A stretch of 64,000 nucleotides of DNA from an uncultured Pseudomonadales bacterium (lineage in GTDB: Bacteria > Pseudomonadota > Gammaproteobacteria > Pseudomonadales > Azotimanducaceae): NCBI GenBank assembly GCA_958295875.1, contig OY282379.1, positions 1,922,001 to 1,986,000 on the forward strand, given 5' to 3'. The notes under the pieces were generated by a model. That model was given only the letters and a program-made list of their open reading frames with translations, did not search any database and had not been told where the DNA came from. Position 1 is the first letter of the stretch; each line of letters starts with the position of its first letter. Both the position numbers and the translations under genes were made by a program. Below, piece after piece: positions 9,079-18,819 of the stretch.

Positions 9079-10212
9079 TCAAGCTGCAGCCAGCACCGCC
9101 CCTTCCAACCGCGTCAGTCCCGCCTCAAGCGTTGCCCGCGGACAGCCGAAGTTGAACCGCAGAAAGCCCGGCGCGCCGAACGCCGCGCCGTCGTTGAGGC
9201 CCAGGCCGTGGCGCTCGAAGTGTTCCGCCGGCGCCGCCAGGCCGAGTTCGCGCACGTCCATCCAGCCTAGGTAGGTGCCTTCCACATGCGTCATCGCCAC
9301 GCCCGGCAGCCGCGCCACCGCGTCTTGCAGCACGTCGCCATTGCGGCGCAGATAGGCGTTCAGGGCCGGCAGCCAATCCGTTTCGTCCGCGTAGGCCCAC
9401 TGCGCCGCCGCGTAGGCCAGCGGCGAAGTGTGGGAGATGAGGCCGCCGAAGGCGCGCCGGAAGGCGAGCCGCAGCGCGGGGTTTGGGATGACCGCCACCG
9501 CCGAACCGACACCCGGCGTGTTGTATGCCTTGTTCGGGCTGAACAGCGTGACCGTGGGCAAATCCGGCGCCAAGGTTGCCACGGGGATGTGGCGGCGAGT
9601 TGGGTCGAGCACGAGTTCGCAGTGAATCTCGTCGCTCACCAGCGTGAGGCCGCGACGCCGGCACAACTCTGCCAACGCCATGAGCTCGCTCCGTTCGTAA
9701 ACCCGCCCGGTTGGGTTCTGTGGGTTGCAGAGCAGCAGCGCGCGCGTGTCTGGCGTCAGGGCGGCTTCAAGCCGTTCCATGTCCATCACCCAGCGGCCGT
9801 CCTGCAGCGTGAGCGCCACGGTGATGGAGGCTTTGCCGGCGTGCCTCGGCACCGCCAGGAACGGGTGATAGACCGGCGTTGGAATGAGCAGGCTGTCGCC
9901 GCCGGCCACGCGCCCGGCGAGATTCATGCCGGGCACCACTCCCGGCAGCCAGATGAGCCACTCCGCGGACACCTCCCAACCGTAGCGGCGGCGCAGCCAG
10001 CCAATGAACGCCGCCTGCGTTGGCGCCGGCGTGTCCGTATAGCCCAGCACACCGTGGCGTAAGCGTTCGGCGACGGCCTCGAGGAGCCCGGGCGGCGCCT
10101 TGAAGTCCATGTCTGCCACCCAGAACGGCAGCACGTCTGGCCCATAGCGGCTCCACTTCGTGCTCGCGGTGCCGCGCCGGTCCACCGGAGCGTCGAAATA
10201 GTCAGCGATCAC
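9079..10212 (-). CDS. PatB/MalY-type PLP aminotransferase or C-S lyase
   Basis: Fold-type I PLP protein of the MalY/PatB group, often a cystathionine beta-lyase or C-S lyase. The family pattern starts with the redox-neutral block PFWVADMDFKAPP, then CNPQNPTGRVY, VSDEIHCELVL and the PLP lysine in SPNKAYNTPG. It has 377 residues. It lies upstream of argD on the same strand, but argD has its own promoter. The exact substrate is not readable; ordinary aminotransferase activity is possible. Confidence 0.85.
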   Translation of the reverse strand: MIADYFDAPVDRRGTASTKWSRYGPDVLPFWVADMDFKAPPGLLEAVAERLRHGVLGYTDTPAPTQAAFIGWLRRRYGWEVSAEWLIWLPGVVPGMNLAGRVAGGDSLLIPTPVYHPFLAVPRHAGKASITVALTLQDGRWVMDMERLEAALTPDTRALLLCNPQNPTGRVYERSELMALAELCRRRGLTLVSDEIHCELVLDPTRRHIPVATLAPDLPTVTLFSPNKAYNTPGVGSAVAVIPNPALRLAFRRAFGGLISHTSPLAYAAAQWAYADETDWLPALNAYLRRNGDVLQDAVARLPGVAMTHVEGTYLGWMDVRELGLAAPAEHFERHGLGLNDGAAFGAPGFLRFNFGCPRATLEAGLTRLEGAVLAAA

Positions 10213-10226
10213 TGTGCAGGTGCCGC

Positions 10227-12065
10227 TTACTCAACCGTCACAGACTTGGCTAGGTTGCGTGGCTGATCGACGTCCGTGCCTTTCAGCACTGCCGTGTGGT
10301 AAGCCAGCAATTGCAGGGGCACCGCATACACGATGGGCGAGAGCAGTTCGTGGGTCTTGGGCACTTCAATCACCGTCACGCCGTCATCGGCGGCGATGCC
10401 GGCTTCGGCGTCCGCGAACACATACAGCCTGCCGCCCCGTGCCCGCACCTCTTCCAAGTTGTTCTGCACCTTCTTCACCAACTCGCCGCCAGGCGCCACC
10501 GCGACCACCGGCATGTCCTCATCCACCAAGGCCAGCGGGCCGTGCTTCAGTTCCCCCGCCGGGTAGCCCTCTGCATGGATGTACGAGATTTCCTTCAGCT
10601 TCAGGGCGCCTTCCAGCGCCACCGGATAGTGGGCGCCACGGCCTAGGAAGAGCGCGTGGTGGCGATGCATGAACTCGGACGCCACGTTGCGGATGCGCGC
10701 ATCCAAGGCCAGCGTCTTGCGCACCACGTCCGGCAGCGCCCGCAGGGCATCCACCAGTTCCCTTTCCTTCGCCGCGCTCAATCCGCGGCGGCGCGCCAAC
10801 AGGATCACCAACATCATCAGCACGGCGAGTTGGGTGGTGAATGCCTTGGTCGACGCGACGCACACCTCGGGGCCGGCCTCCGTCATCAACGCGATGTCAG
10901 ATTCGCGCACTTGGGTGCTGGTGGGCACGTTGCACACCGTCAGCGTGTGCCCGAAGCCGGCTTCCTCGGCAACGCGGTGCGCCGCCAGGTTGTCTGCCGT
11001 TTCGCCAGACTGAGTGATGGTGACGAACAGCCCCCCCGGCGGGGCCACGAGTTTGCGGTAGCGGAACTCGGAGGCGATGTCCACCGTGCAGGGGATGCGC
11101 GCCAGTTCCTCCATCCAATACCGAGCGATGCAACCGGCGTAATACGAGGTGCCGCAGGCAGCGATGGTGACTGAGCGGGCGTCGTCCAGCACTGCCTTCG
11201 CGTCGATGCCGAACGCCTGCTCCAACACCCGCTCCCGGCCTAGGCGCGATTCCAGCGTGGCGCGGAGGGCCTCCGGCTGCTCGTGGATCTCCTTTTCCAT
11301 GTAGTGGCGGTGGCGCCCCTTGTCCGTGGCGTCGCCATTGTGTTGAACGCGCACGGTGGAGCGCACCACGGCGCGGTCGCGCGCGTTCCAGAAGGACATG
11401 TTCGTAGCCGTGAGGTCCACCAAATCTCCCTGCTCGAGGAAGATGAAGCGATCCGTCACCGGGCGCAGCGCGAGCGCATCCGAGGCGATGAAGTTCTCCC
11501 CGATGCCAACGCCCACCACCAACGGGCACCCGGCGCGCGCGGCGACGATGCGCCCCGGCGCGTTGTGGGCGATGACGCCCAAGGCATAGGCGCCTTCGAG
11601 CCGCGTGACGGCTTTCGCCACCGCCTCGAAGAGGTCTTCCTCTTGCTCCAAGCAATGGTCGATGAGGTGCGCGACGACCTCCGAATCCGTGCGCGACTCA
11701 AAGACGTAGCCGGCCGCGACCAGCTCGTCGCGCAGCGCTTCAAAGTTCTCGATGATGCCGTTGTGGACGAGGCAGACGCGCTGCCCCTGCGACATGTGCG
11801 GATGCGCGTTTTCCAGCGCCGGCGCGCCGTGGGTGGCCCAGCGCGTGTGGGCGATGCCGGTGTCGCCGCGCATCGGCGTGGCGGCCAAGCTCGCCGCCAA
11901 CTCGCGCACCCGGCCCACGGCGCGGCGCCGTTGGATGCCGGCGGCGGCCGTGCCCATCACGGCCATGCCGGCCGAGTCGTAACCGCGATATTCGAGCCGT
12001 TGCAAACCTTCGAGCAGGATCGCTGGAACGTCCCTGTCGGCCACCGCGCCGACGATGCCGCACAT
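10227..12065 (-). CDS. glmS: Glutamine-fructose-6-phosphate aminotransferase (isomerising)
   Basis: First step of UDP-GlcNAc synthesis: makes glucosamine-6-phosphate from fructose-6-phosphate and glutamine. MCGIVGAV at the start exposes the Cys nucleophile after Met removal. The glutaminase domain (RLEYRGYDSAG, THGAPALENAHPH) runs to about residue 240, then two SIS domains (TQSGETADN). The C-terminal tail DQPRNLAKSVTVE is the conserved lid. It has 612 residues, full length. No glmS ribozyme is expected in this lineage and none was seen. Confidence 0.97.
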   Translation of the reverse strand: MCGIVGAVADRDVPAILLEGLQRLEYRGYDSAGMAVMGTAAAGIQRRRAVGRVRELAASLAATPMRGDTGIAHTRWATHGAPALENAHPHMSQGQRVCLVHNGIIENFEALRDELVAAGYVFESRTDSEVVAHLIDHCLEQEEDLFEAVAKAVTRLEGAYALGVIAHNAPGRIVAARAGCPLVVGVGIGENFIASDALALRPVTDRFIFLEQGDLVDLTATNMSFWNARDRAVVRSTVRVQHNGDATDKGRHRHYMEKEIHEQPEALRATLESRLGRERVLEQAFGIDAKAVLDDARSVTIAACGTSYYAGCIARYWMEELARIPCTVDIASEFRYRKLVAPPGGLFVTITQSGETADNLAAHRVAEEAGFGHTLTVCNVPTSTQVRESDIALMTEAGPEVCVASTKAFTTQLAVLMMLVILLARRRGLSAAKERELVDALRALPDVVRKTLALDARIRNVASEFMHRHHALFLGRGAHYPVALEGALKLKEISYIHAEGYPAGELKHGPLALVDEDMPVVAVAPGGELVKKVQNNLEEVRARGGRLYVFADAEAGIAADDGVTVIEVPKTHELLSPIVYAVPLQLLAYHTAVLKGTDVDQPRNLAKSVTVE

Positions 12066-12086
12066 CAGGCGTCCGCCAAGCTCATG

Positions 12087-12395
12087 TCAGTGAAAGACGC
12101 CGTCGTCGTTGCGCGTCAACGTGCCCTCGCCATCGGTGGACACATGGGTTTCCGCATCCGCATCGGCGCGGGTGAAAGCGCTGTCGATGGCTTCCCGCAG
12201 GCAAGCCGGACACAGCCCTTCGCCGATCATGTCTTCCACCACGGCGCCCATGACGTCATAAACCGACAACGTCTGCTCGTGTTCGTCATTGAATCGCCAG
12301 ATGGCGTCTTCGACCACCTTCGCGACGAGCTCGGCACGCGCCACATCGCGCAACGCGCGCTGTTCCTCTTCCTTCACCCGGCTTCCCTTCGCCAT
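12087..12395 (-). CDS. Small acidic protein of unknown function
   Basis: A 102-residue protein that I do not recognise. The N-terminal half is helical and charged (KEEEQRALRDVARAELVAKVVED). The middle contains DVMGAVVEDMIGEGLCPACL with one CxxC pair, and the end is acidic. It starts at ATG 12395 after a G-rich Shine-Dalgarno and ends 21 nt before glmS, so it is probably co-transcribed with it. One CxxC is not enough to claim a zinc site. Confidence 0.7.
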   Translation of the reverse strand: MAKGSRVKEEEQRALRDVARAELVAKVVEDAIWRFNDEHEQTLSVYDVMGAVVEDMIGEGLCPACLREAIDSAFTRADADAETHVSTDGEGTLTRNDDGVFH

Positions 12396-12546
12396 TCCGC
12401 TCCCCCCTCGCGCAGCGCACCCGCACGCGCCAGCGCCGCGGTTCGGCTCTGGCCCGCAGTTTAACTCACGGCAAAGCCGCCGCTACCGATGGGCAGCCGG
12501 GCTGTGCGATGATGCCGAGCGTTTCCAGATGGTTGGAGGAGAGGGG

Positions 12547-14238
12547 ATGATCCACGACATCGTGATCCGCGGCGGCTTGGTGGTGGACGGCACTGGCGCT
12601 GCGCCGGCGCAAGCTGACGTCGCCATCGATGGCGACCGGGTGAGTGCCATTGGCGCGGTGCAGGGCAGCGGCAAGCGCGAAATCGACGCGCGCGGCAAGT
12701 ATGTGACGCCAGGGTTCGTGGACATCCACACCCACCTGGACGCTCAATTCGGCTGGGATGCCACGGCGTCCTCTTCCTGCTACCACGGCATCACTTCGGT
12801 GGTGCTCGGCAACTGCGGCGTCACGTTCGCTCCCTGCAAGCCGGAAGACCGCGGCTACATGGCAGAACTGATGGAATCCGTGGAGGACATCCCGCGCGCC
12901 GCCATCCTCTCCGGCCTGCCTTGGAATTGGGAGACCTACGGCGAATACCTCGATGCGCTGGAAGCCCTGCCGAAGGGCGTGAACGTGGGTGGCATGGTCG
13001 GCCACTGCGCCGTGCGCTACCACGCGATGGGCAAGCGCAGCCTAGACGAAGCGCCGGCCGAGGCGGACGACATCGCCAAGATGTGCGAGCTGGTGGAAGA
13101 AGCCATCAGCGGCGGCGCATTGGGGTTCTCGACGTCCCGCACCTTCCTGCACCGCGTGCCTGATGGACGCCCGGTGCCCGGCACCTACGCGCAGCCGGAA
13201 GAACTATTGGCCATTGGCCGCGTCATGGGCCGCCACGGGCGCGGCATCTTCGAGGCCGCGGCGCGGCTGGGCGAACGCGACGCCCCAGACTTGCCGAACA
13301 CGCGCCGGGAAGTGGCGTGGATGGGCGACCTCTCCCGCGAGAATGGCTTGAACGTCACCTTCGGCCTTGCGCACAGCGAGCGGCGCGACTCGTTGTACCA
13401 GTCTGTCATCGATTTCGTGAAAGAGGAAAACGCCGCCGGTGCCCGGCTGCGCCCGCAAACCACCTCGCGCGGCATCGGCGTTCTATTCGGTGCCCAAAAC
13501 CGCACCCCGTTCGACGCGTTCCCAGCTTGGCAAGCGTTGGCGCCGCTGCCGCTCGATGAGCGCTTGGCGCGCTTCGCAGACCGGGCGCAACGACGGCTGT
13601 TGGTGGAGGGCGTCGACGTCGCCAGCCTGCCAATGGACATGGAGCGTCTCTATGTGCTGCTGCCGGGCCACGTTCGCTACGACATGAACCCGGAAGACTC
13701 GCTCGCTGCCCACGCGCGGCGGCGCGGCGTTTCGGTTGTGGACGCCTTCATCGACCTCAGTTTGGAAACCGACGGCAGCGCCGTGTGCTACCACGCCTTC
13801 CTCAATCAACGCATGGATGTGGTGGAGGCGATGATGCGCCAACCCATCGTCGCCATGGGGCTGGCGGATTCCGGCGCCCATGTGGGACAGATCATGGATG
13901 CGAGCCAACCGACGTGGCTGCTCTCCTATTGGGTGCGCGAACGCGGCTTCCTATCCATTGAGGAAGCGGTGCGCCGCTGGACTTCCGACACCGCCGAACT
14001 GTTCGGCATCCAAGGCCGCGGCCGCTTGGCCGAGGGCGAGTTGGCGGATGTGAACGTCATCGACCTAGACGCCATGGAGGTGGGCTTGCCGGAGTACAAG
14101 CACGATTTCCCCGGCGGCGCGGGACGCTATGTGCAGCAAGCGAAGGGCTATGACTACACCTTGGTGAACGGCCAACTGTTCATGGAACAGGGTGCGCCGA
14201 CCGGGGCGTTCGCCGGCAGGATGCTGCGCGGCGGCTGA
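12547..14238 (+). CDS. N-acyl-D-amino-acid deacylase family amidohydrolase
   Basis: Metal-dependent amidohydrolase of the D-aminoacylase/dihydroorotase superfamily (COG3653 type). Metal ligands are in VDIHTHLDAQFGWD near residue 60; GNCGVTFAPC is the family block that supplies the cysteine ligand; GLADSGAHVGQIMD near residue 440 carries the catalytic aspartate. The start is fixed by GGAGGAGAGGGG directly before ATG 12547; 563 residues. It is a monocistronic unit between divergent and convergent neighbours. Natural substrate could be an N-acyl D-amino acid or a related ureide. Confidence 0.88.
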   Translation: MIHDIVIRGGLVVDGTGAAPAQADVAIDGDRVSAIGAVQGSGKREIDARGKYVTPGFVDIHTHLDAQFGWDATASSSCYHGITSVVLGNCGVTFAPCKPEDRGYMAELMESVEDIPRAAILSGLPWNWETYGEYLDALEALPKGVNVGGMVGHCAVRYHAMGKRSLDEAPAEADDIAKMCELVEEAISGGALGFSTSRTFLHRVPDGRPVPGTYAQPEELLAIGRVMGRHGRGIFEAAARLGERDAPDLPNTRREVAWMGDLSRENGLNVTFGLAHSERRDSLYQSVIDFVKEENAAGARLRPQTTSRGIGVLFGAQNRTPFDAFPAWQALAPLPLDERLARFADRAQRRLLVEGVDVASLPMDMERLYVLLPGHVRYDMNPEDSLAAHARRRGVSVVDAFIDLSLETDGSAVCYHAFLNQRMDVVEAMMRQPIVAMGLADSGAHVGQIMDASQPTWLLSYWVRERGFLSIEEAVRRWTSDTAELFGIQGRGRLAEGELADVNVIDLDAMEVGLPEYKHDFPGGAGRYVQQAKGYDYTLVNGQLFMEQGAPTGAFAGRMLRGG

Positions 14239-14245
14239 CCGATGC

Positions 14246-14272
14246 GATGGGGCGCGCGGTTTGCGCCCCATC
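14246..14272. terminator. Bidirectional hairpin between convergent genes
   Basis: Perfect 10-bp stem (GATGGGGCGC and GCGCCCCATC) with a 7-nt loop, 8 nt after the amidohydrolase stop and 5 nt before the stop of the RDD gene on the other strand. No long T-run follows, but placement and stability fit a shared terminator. Confidence 0.65.
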
Positions 14273-14276
14273 CAAG

Positions 14277-14792
14277 TCAGCCGCGTGGCACCGCGGAAAC
14301 GACCGTCGAGCCAATCAGGTAGTCGTGCAGGCAACGCCGCTTGGGGCCGCACGCGAGGAGCGCGTCCACAAGGAGGAGCAGGCAAGCTGCCAACAACGCC
14401 AACCCGCCGGCGTCCGCTCCGAAGCTGAATGCCACCGCCGGTAAACTGATCGCGAGCGCCGGCAAGGCGAACGCCCGCTCGAGCAGCCGCCAGAAGGGCG
14501 GCACCGCGTCTTGGCCGGCAACCACGATGCGCAGCCCCAATGCCCGCTTCCCCACGGTTTGCCCGGAGCGGGCCAACAGCCACGCATTCAAGATGAGGTA
14601 GGCGGCCAGAACGAGCCCGATGGCACGCAGGATGGGTTGCGACCCCGCCCACGCTGCCGCGTGTTCAAGCACGCCTGTCACCCACATCAAGACGAACGCC
14701 AACGCTGGCACCAAGGCGAAGTCCACCAGCGTCGCCACGAACCGCCGCCAGCGCGGCGCCAGAATGAGGCCGGCGTGCTGCGCGGGCGCCAT
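14277..14792 (-). CDS. RDD family membrane protein
   Basis: Small integral membrane protein of the RDD family, whose members have been linked to ion transport or remain unassigned. After the start comes RWRRFVATLVDFALVPALAF, the RDD-type Arg/Asp pattern in the first membrane helix; SGQTVGKRALGLRIV is the conserved cytoplasmic loop; two more hydrophobic helices follow. The open frame extends to 14978, but those residues lie inside the neighbouring dehydrogenase; ATG 14792 gives 171 residues and a 5-nt gap. Confidence 0.85.
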   Translation of the reverse strand: MAPAQHAGLILAPRWRRFVATLVDFALVPALAFVLMWVTGVLEHAAAWAGSQPILRAIGLVLAAYLILNAWLLARSGQTVGKRALGLRIVVAGQDAVPPFWRLLERAFALPALAISLPAVAFSFGADAGGLALLAACLLLLVDALLACGPKRRCLHDYLIGSTVVSAVPRG

Positions 14793-14797
14793 CGCGT

Positions 14798-16366
14798 TCA
14801 CTCGCCAACCACCCGAAAGGCCAACAGCGCGTTGCCGCCACGCTGCCCAAACGTGCCGTAGCCACTCTGTATGTAGAGCGCGTCGTCCATCACCATGGGG
14901 CCATGCACGTCGATGGCGCCGCCGGTGGCTGCCACGCCGTTCACGCTCTCGAACTCGCGCCAAGTGTCGAAGGACCACAGCAGGGCGCCGGTGGCTGCGT
15001 CATAGGCGCCGAGGTGGCCATCCAACGCGCCAGCGAAGACCAGCTCTTCGGTGGCGACGATGGCGGCAGACAGCCCGCGCCGACACGCCGTGCGCCCTTC
15101 GCAACGGTTGGGGTTCGGCGTAGACCAGCGCACCGCGCCGGTTTCGATGTCGAGCGCATGCAGGCCCGGCTGCGGCACATCGCCGAGGGGCGGGCCGACC
15201 GGCACATCACTGATCGGCACATAGGCAAGCCCCAGCCGTTCGTGCGCCGCCATGCCCCAATGCACACCGCCAAGGTAGCCACCGCGGCCAAGGTGCTGCG
15301 CCCACACGCGCTCGCCGGTGGCGGGACGCATCGCGTACACGCCGCCAGACTTCTGCCCCGCGAGGAGCAACGGCTCGCCGGCGCGCGTTCGCGTGAGCAT
15401 CGGTGGCGCCCCAAAGTCATAGTCCGGCCCTTGTTCGTCTGGGCAGTTCGGGTGTTCGAGGGAGATGGTGCAAGCCATGTTGAAGGCGTCGTTCGCCGTG
15501 AACTGCTCGCTCCAAGCCATCGCGCCGTCTGCTTGGCGCAACGCGAGGATGGCATCGCTCGTCAATGATGCCGGCGCCGTGTAGTTCTCGCCGGTGCCGA
15601 CGTACAGGTTGCCCGTTTCGACATCCAGCGCCGGCGCAGACCACACCGGCGCGCCGGACGGCCCCCATTCCTCCACAAACAGGAAGTGCCGCCCAGAGAC
15701 GCGCGGCTCGTCCGGGATGGTGTGCGTCCGCCATAGCAGGCTGCCGTCGTTCGCGTCCAGCGCCACCACGGAACCGCGAAACGTGCAGCAACCATAAAAC
15801 GGGTTCATGGCCAACGCGAGTTCGAAGGAGGACACCGGCACGTAGAGCTTGCCGGCATGGAAGAGCGGCGTGCCGGTCAACATCGTCTGTGGATGATCCT
15901 TCACATCCATTTGCCAGAGCGCCGCGCCGGAGGCCGCGTCCACCGCATGCGTGACGCCCGCGTCGGTGCCGAAGAAGAGCGCGGCCCTGCCAGCAACTTG
16001 ACCCTGCACAACGCCGGTGCGTATCGACCCCTGCACCGAGGTTCGCCAGCGCACGCACCCTGAATCCCGCGCCAATGCAAACAACGTGCCCGCCGGCGTG
16101 CCGATGAAGAGGGTATCCGCCGAGACGGCCGGCCAAGAATGTGGCGCCATGCCGCCATCCAAGGCAAACGCCCAGGCCAACTCAAGCGCCCCCACGTTGG
16201 CGCGGTTGATGGAGGTTTGCGGCTGAAAGCGGGTGTTGCCGAGATCGATGCCCCAGCCGGCGGCGGCGACGCTGACCGCTGGGCGGCCGGCGCAGTCCGC
16301 CTGTGCCGGCGCCCCGCTGATGGCTAGGGCGGCAGCCAAGGCGAGCACCGCCGCATCCGTTCTCAT
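14798..16366 (-). CDS. Secreted PQQ beta-propeller dehydrogenase, polyvinyl-alcohol-dehydrogenase-like
   Basis: Periplasmic quinoprotein-type beta-propeller. ATG 16366 follows GGGAG and gives a signal peptide (MRTDAAVLALAAALA ending near AQA); 522 residues. Propeller repeats of the form ALD..G...W recur about seven times, for example VVALDANDGSLLW, GLHALDIETGAVRW and GAYDAATGALLW. The vicinal cysteines in FYGCCTFRGS match those of PQQ alcohol dehydrogenases and polyvinyl alcohol dehydrogenase. There is no CxxCH, so electrons must leave through a separate cytochrome. Alcohol oxidation is inferred. Confidence 0.8.
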   Translation of the reverse strand: MRTDAAVLALAAALAISGAPAQADCAGRPAVSVAAAGWGIDLGNTRFQPQTSINRANVGALELAWAFALDGGMAPHSWPAVSADTLFIGTPAGTLFALARDSGCVRWRTSVQGSIRTGVVQGQVAGRAALFFGTDAGVTHAVDAASGAALWQMDVKDHPQTMLTGTPLFHAGKLYVPVSSFELALAMNPFYGCCTFRGSVVALDANDGSLLWRTHTIPDEPRVSGRHFLFVEEWGPSGAPVWSAPALDVETGNLYVGTGENYTAPASLTSDAILALRQADGAMAWSEQFTANDAFNMACTISLEHPNCPDEQGPDYDFGAPPMLTRTRAGEPLLLAGQKSGGVYAMRPATGERVWAQHLGRGGYLGGVHWGMAAHERLGLAYVPISDVPVGPPLGDVPQPGLHALDIETGAVRWSTPNPNRCEGRTACRRGLSAAIVATEELVFAGALDGHLGAYDAATGALLWSFDTWREFESVNGVAATGGAIDVHGPMVMDDALYIQSGYGTFGQRGGNALLAFRVVGE

Positions 16367-16436
16367 GCTTGGTCTCCCATGTCCGCCATGTTCTCGAATG
16401 GAAGGGACTGGAACAACCCGCAACGCCCTTCCGGGC

Positions 16437-17552
16437 TCACCACTGCTGCGCCAGATTCACCACCAAGTTGTAGGCAAACCAGCCGTCGCCGGTGCGGAAG
16501 GATTGGGGCTTGGCGGTTTGCGCGTCGCGCATCACGCCGAAGCCGTCGTCGTAGGGCTCGAAGGAGACGATGCGGTCGTAGCGGATGCGGAACCGCTTGC
16601 GCCGCCCTTGAAAGTAGATGTGCTTGCTGGTGATGCCCAATAGGCCGCTGTCCACATGCACCGTTTCCTCCCACTCGCGCATGTGGCTGCGGAACATCCC
16701 TGGGCGGTAGTAGAGCCCCTTTGCAACGCGGATGCTCAACCCGTGCGATGTGCCGCGCCGTTCGCGCCGGGTCACCACCTCGTGGTAGTCCACATCCTGC
16801 ATGATCCAGACTAGCTGTTCTGATTTCATCAGGTTGAAGGGCGGGCGGCCGTCGAATTGCGCGCGCTCTGGCACCAAGCCCTCGGCGGCCTCGCGAATCA
16901 CCGCCCCTTTCACCATTTGCGTGTGTCCGCCGGCAGCGTTGACGTCTTCCGCCGAGAGACCGAAGCGCCGCAGGTAGCCCACCAGCGCAGCTTCCTCGTC
17001 GAGCGACACCACGCCATCCTCCAGCACCGCTGCCACGGCTTCCTCCCATGCTTCGGCAAGCAGCGCGCGACGGCGCTCGGACGACAGCGCGGATTGGTCG
17101 AGAACGTCCGCAAGAGCGTCCAAGCTGTGCTCGCCATCCTCCGTGGCGATGGCTACCGCGGCGGCGTCTTCACGCAGCCGATCTTCCGCCGCGCTCTCGA
17201 GCCGCGCTGCGGCGCCTTCGCCGGTGCTCGGCGCGAGCGCCAGCTGATCGCGGAAGCCGCGCAGTCGGCGCTCTTCGCTCTGCGTCAACACGCCGTCCGC
17301 CAAACTCTCGGCCACGGCCCGCTCCCACCCCCGCTCGATGGCCGCGGTGATGTGATCTTCGTTCGCGAACGAGCGTTCCGCTACGCTGGCTAAGCTCTGC
17401 CGCAGCGCCTCGGCGTTGAACTGCCCGGTGGACGCGGCCTTCCGCGCCAGCGCCTCCATTCGCTCCAACCCCTCGCGGTGAGCGGTGCGGCACGCCCTGT
17501 GTGCGCGGCGCAGAAAACCCGCCTTCTGGCCGCAATGGATGCACAGGCCCAA
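16437..17552 (-). CDS. Zinc-finger, TerB-like and PH/GRAM-like domain protein
   Basis: No firm function. The first 25 residues hold a compact metal-binding pattern (C4, C7, H18, C21, H25). The middle is helical with repeated acidic loops (ESLADGVLTQSEERR, AAVLEDGVVSLDEEA) typical of TerB-like bundles. The C-terminal third, from about residue 220, ends in GLLGITSKHIYFQGRRKRFRIRYDRI (two stretches), the pattern of bacterial PH/GRAM-like domains. It starts with TTG; a stop codon five codons upstream rules out longer forms. It has 371 residues. Soluble by appearance. Confidence 0.75.
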   Translation of the reverse strand: MGLCIHCGQKAGFLRRAHRACRTAHREGLERMEALARKAASTGQFNAEALRQSLASVAERSFANEDHITAAIERGWERAVAESLADGVLTQSEERRLRGFRDQLALAPSTGEGAAARLESAAEDRLREDAAAVAIATEDGEHSLDALADVLDQSALSSERRRALLAEAWEEAVAAVLEDGVVSLDEEAALVGYLRRFGLSAEDVNAAGGHTQMVKGAVIREAAEGLVPERAQFDGRPPFNLMKSEQLVWIMQDVDYHEVVTRRERRGTSHGLSIRVAKGLYYRPGMFRSHMREWEETVHVDSGLLGITSKHIYFQGRRKRFRIRYDRIVSFEPYDDGFGVMRDAQTAKPQSFRTGDGWFAYNLVVNLAQQW

Positions 17553-17661
17553 TGCAAACGCCCCTCAAGCTGTGGTTGTTCGTTCAAGCATGGCGGAGCG
17601 CCGGCATCAACGCCCTCGGCGGATTGTCGGCGCAGCCATCATCACCGGGCGACAACGGCAA

Positions 17662-18666
17662 TCATGGTGGCCAAGTTCGCACCTCAGCTAGCACCGGACG
17701 AAGTGGCGGGGTAGAAGACTCTGCGCTCAGCAGATGATCGAAATAACTGATGGTTTTCTCGATTCCCGCTTCCAAGGGCGTGGTTGGCGACCAGCCGAGA
17801 ATGGCCTCCGCCTTCGTGATGTCGGGCCGCCGCCGCGACGGCGAGTCCGGTGGCAGCTTCGTATGGACGATGCCGGATTTCGAGCCGGTCATGCGAATGA
17901 TCAGGTTGGCGAGCTCCAAAATGGTGATTTCCTGCGTATTGCCAACATTGATGGGCCCGGTGATCTCGTTGGGCGCACTCATTAGCTTCAGCAAGCCATC
18001 GATGGTGTCGTCCACGTAGCAGAACGAACGGGTTTGACCGCCATCGCCGCAGACCGTGAGGGGCTCGCCGCGCAAGGCCTGCACCACGAAGGTGGACATC
18101 ACGCGGCCGTCGCCGACGAACATGCGCGGGCCGTAGGCATTGAATAGCCGGGCGACTTTGATGGCCACGCCGTGCTGGCGTCGGTAGTCGAAGAACAACG
18201 TCTCGGCGCAGCGTTTGCCCTCGGCGTAGCAGGCGCGCGTGCCGATGGCGTTGACGTTGCCCCAATAATCTTCCGTTTGTGGATGCTCGACGGCATCGCC
18301 GTACACTTCGCTGGTTGATGCCTGCAAGATGGACGCCCGCACCCGCTTTGCGAGCCCCAGCATGTTGATCGAGCCATGCACGTTCACCTTGGTGGTCTGC
18401 ACGGGATCGAGGTGGTAGTGCATCGGCGAAGCCGGGCAGGCGAGATTGTAAATCTGGTCCACCTCGACATAGAGCGGAAACGTTATGTCGTGCCTGAGGG
18501 CCTCGAAGCGAGGATTCGACAACATCCCGGCGATGTTGTCTCTCGACCCGGTGAAGTAGTTGTCGACGCAGAGGACTTGGCAATTCTGCGCAAGCAGCCG
18601 CTCGCACAGATGCGACCCAAGAAATCCGGCCCCGCCGGTCACAAGCACTCGGTTTCGACGGCTCAT
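17662..18666 (-). CDS. UDP-glucuronate decarboxylase (UDP-xylose synthase) family
   Basis: Short-chain dehydrogenase of the extended NDP-sugar class that decarboxylates UDP-glucuronate to UDP-xylose through a 4-keto intermediate. NAD-binding [10 protein letters not shown] is at residues 11-20; [28 protein letters not shown] and the YAEGKRCAE catalytic Tyr/Lys block match UXS closely; [15 protein letters not shown] is at the C-terminus. It has 334 residues. It has no sugar-transferase neighbours here and is divergent from the bkd operon. Confidence 0.9.
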   Translation of the reverse strand: MSRRNRVLVTGGAGFLGSHLCERLLAQNCQVLCVDNYFTGSRDNIAGMLSNPRFEALRHDITFPLYVEVDQIYNLACPASPMHYHLDPVQTTKVNVHGSINMLGLAKRVRASILQASTSEVYGDAVEHPQTEDYWGNVNAIGTRACYAEGKRCAETLFFDYRRQHGVAIKVARLFNAYGPRMFVGDGRVMSTFVVQALRGEPLTVCGDGGQTRSFCYVDDTIDGLLKLMSAPNEITGPINVGNTQEITILELANLIIRMTGSKSGIVHTKLPPDSPSRRRPDITKAEAILGWSPTTPLEAGIEKTISYFDHLLSAESSTPPLRPVLAEVRTWPP

Positions 18667-18819
18667 CGCGTGTTCCAGTGCCGGATTGCCAGAAGTGTTC
18701 CGAGGCGATGGCCTCGTTCAGGATGCCGGAACCTAAGCGATAGCAGCCTTGGATGCAATCGAGGCGGCAGCGGGAGCGCCCGGCCCCGGCCTCGCCGCCA
18801 CAGCCATCCGACGCGGCGG

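Noticed and set aside
17553..17661. Possible tRNA gene between two minus-strand genes
   Set aside because: A GTTCAA word is present, but no acceptor and anticodon stems pair around it.
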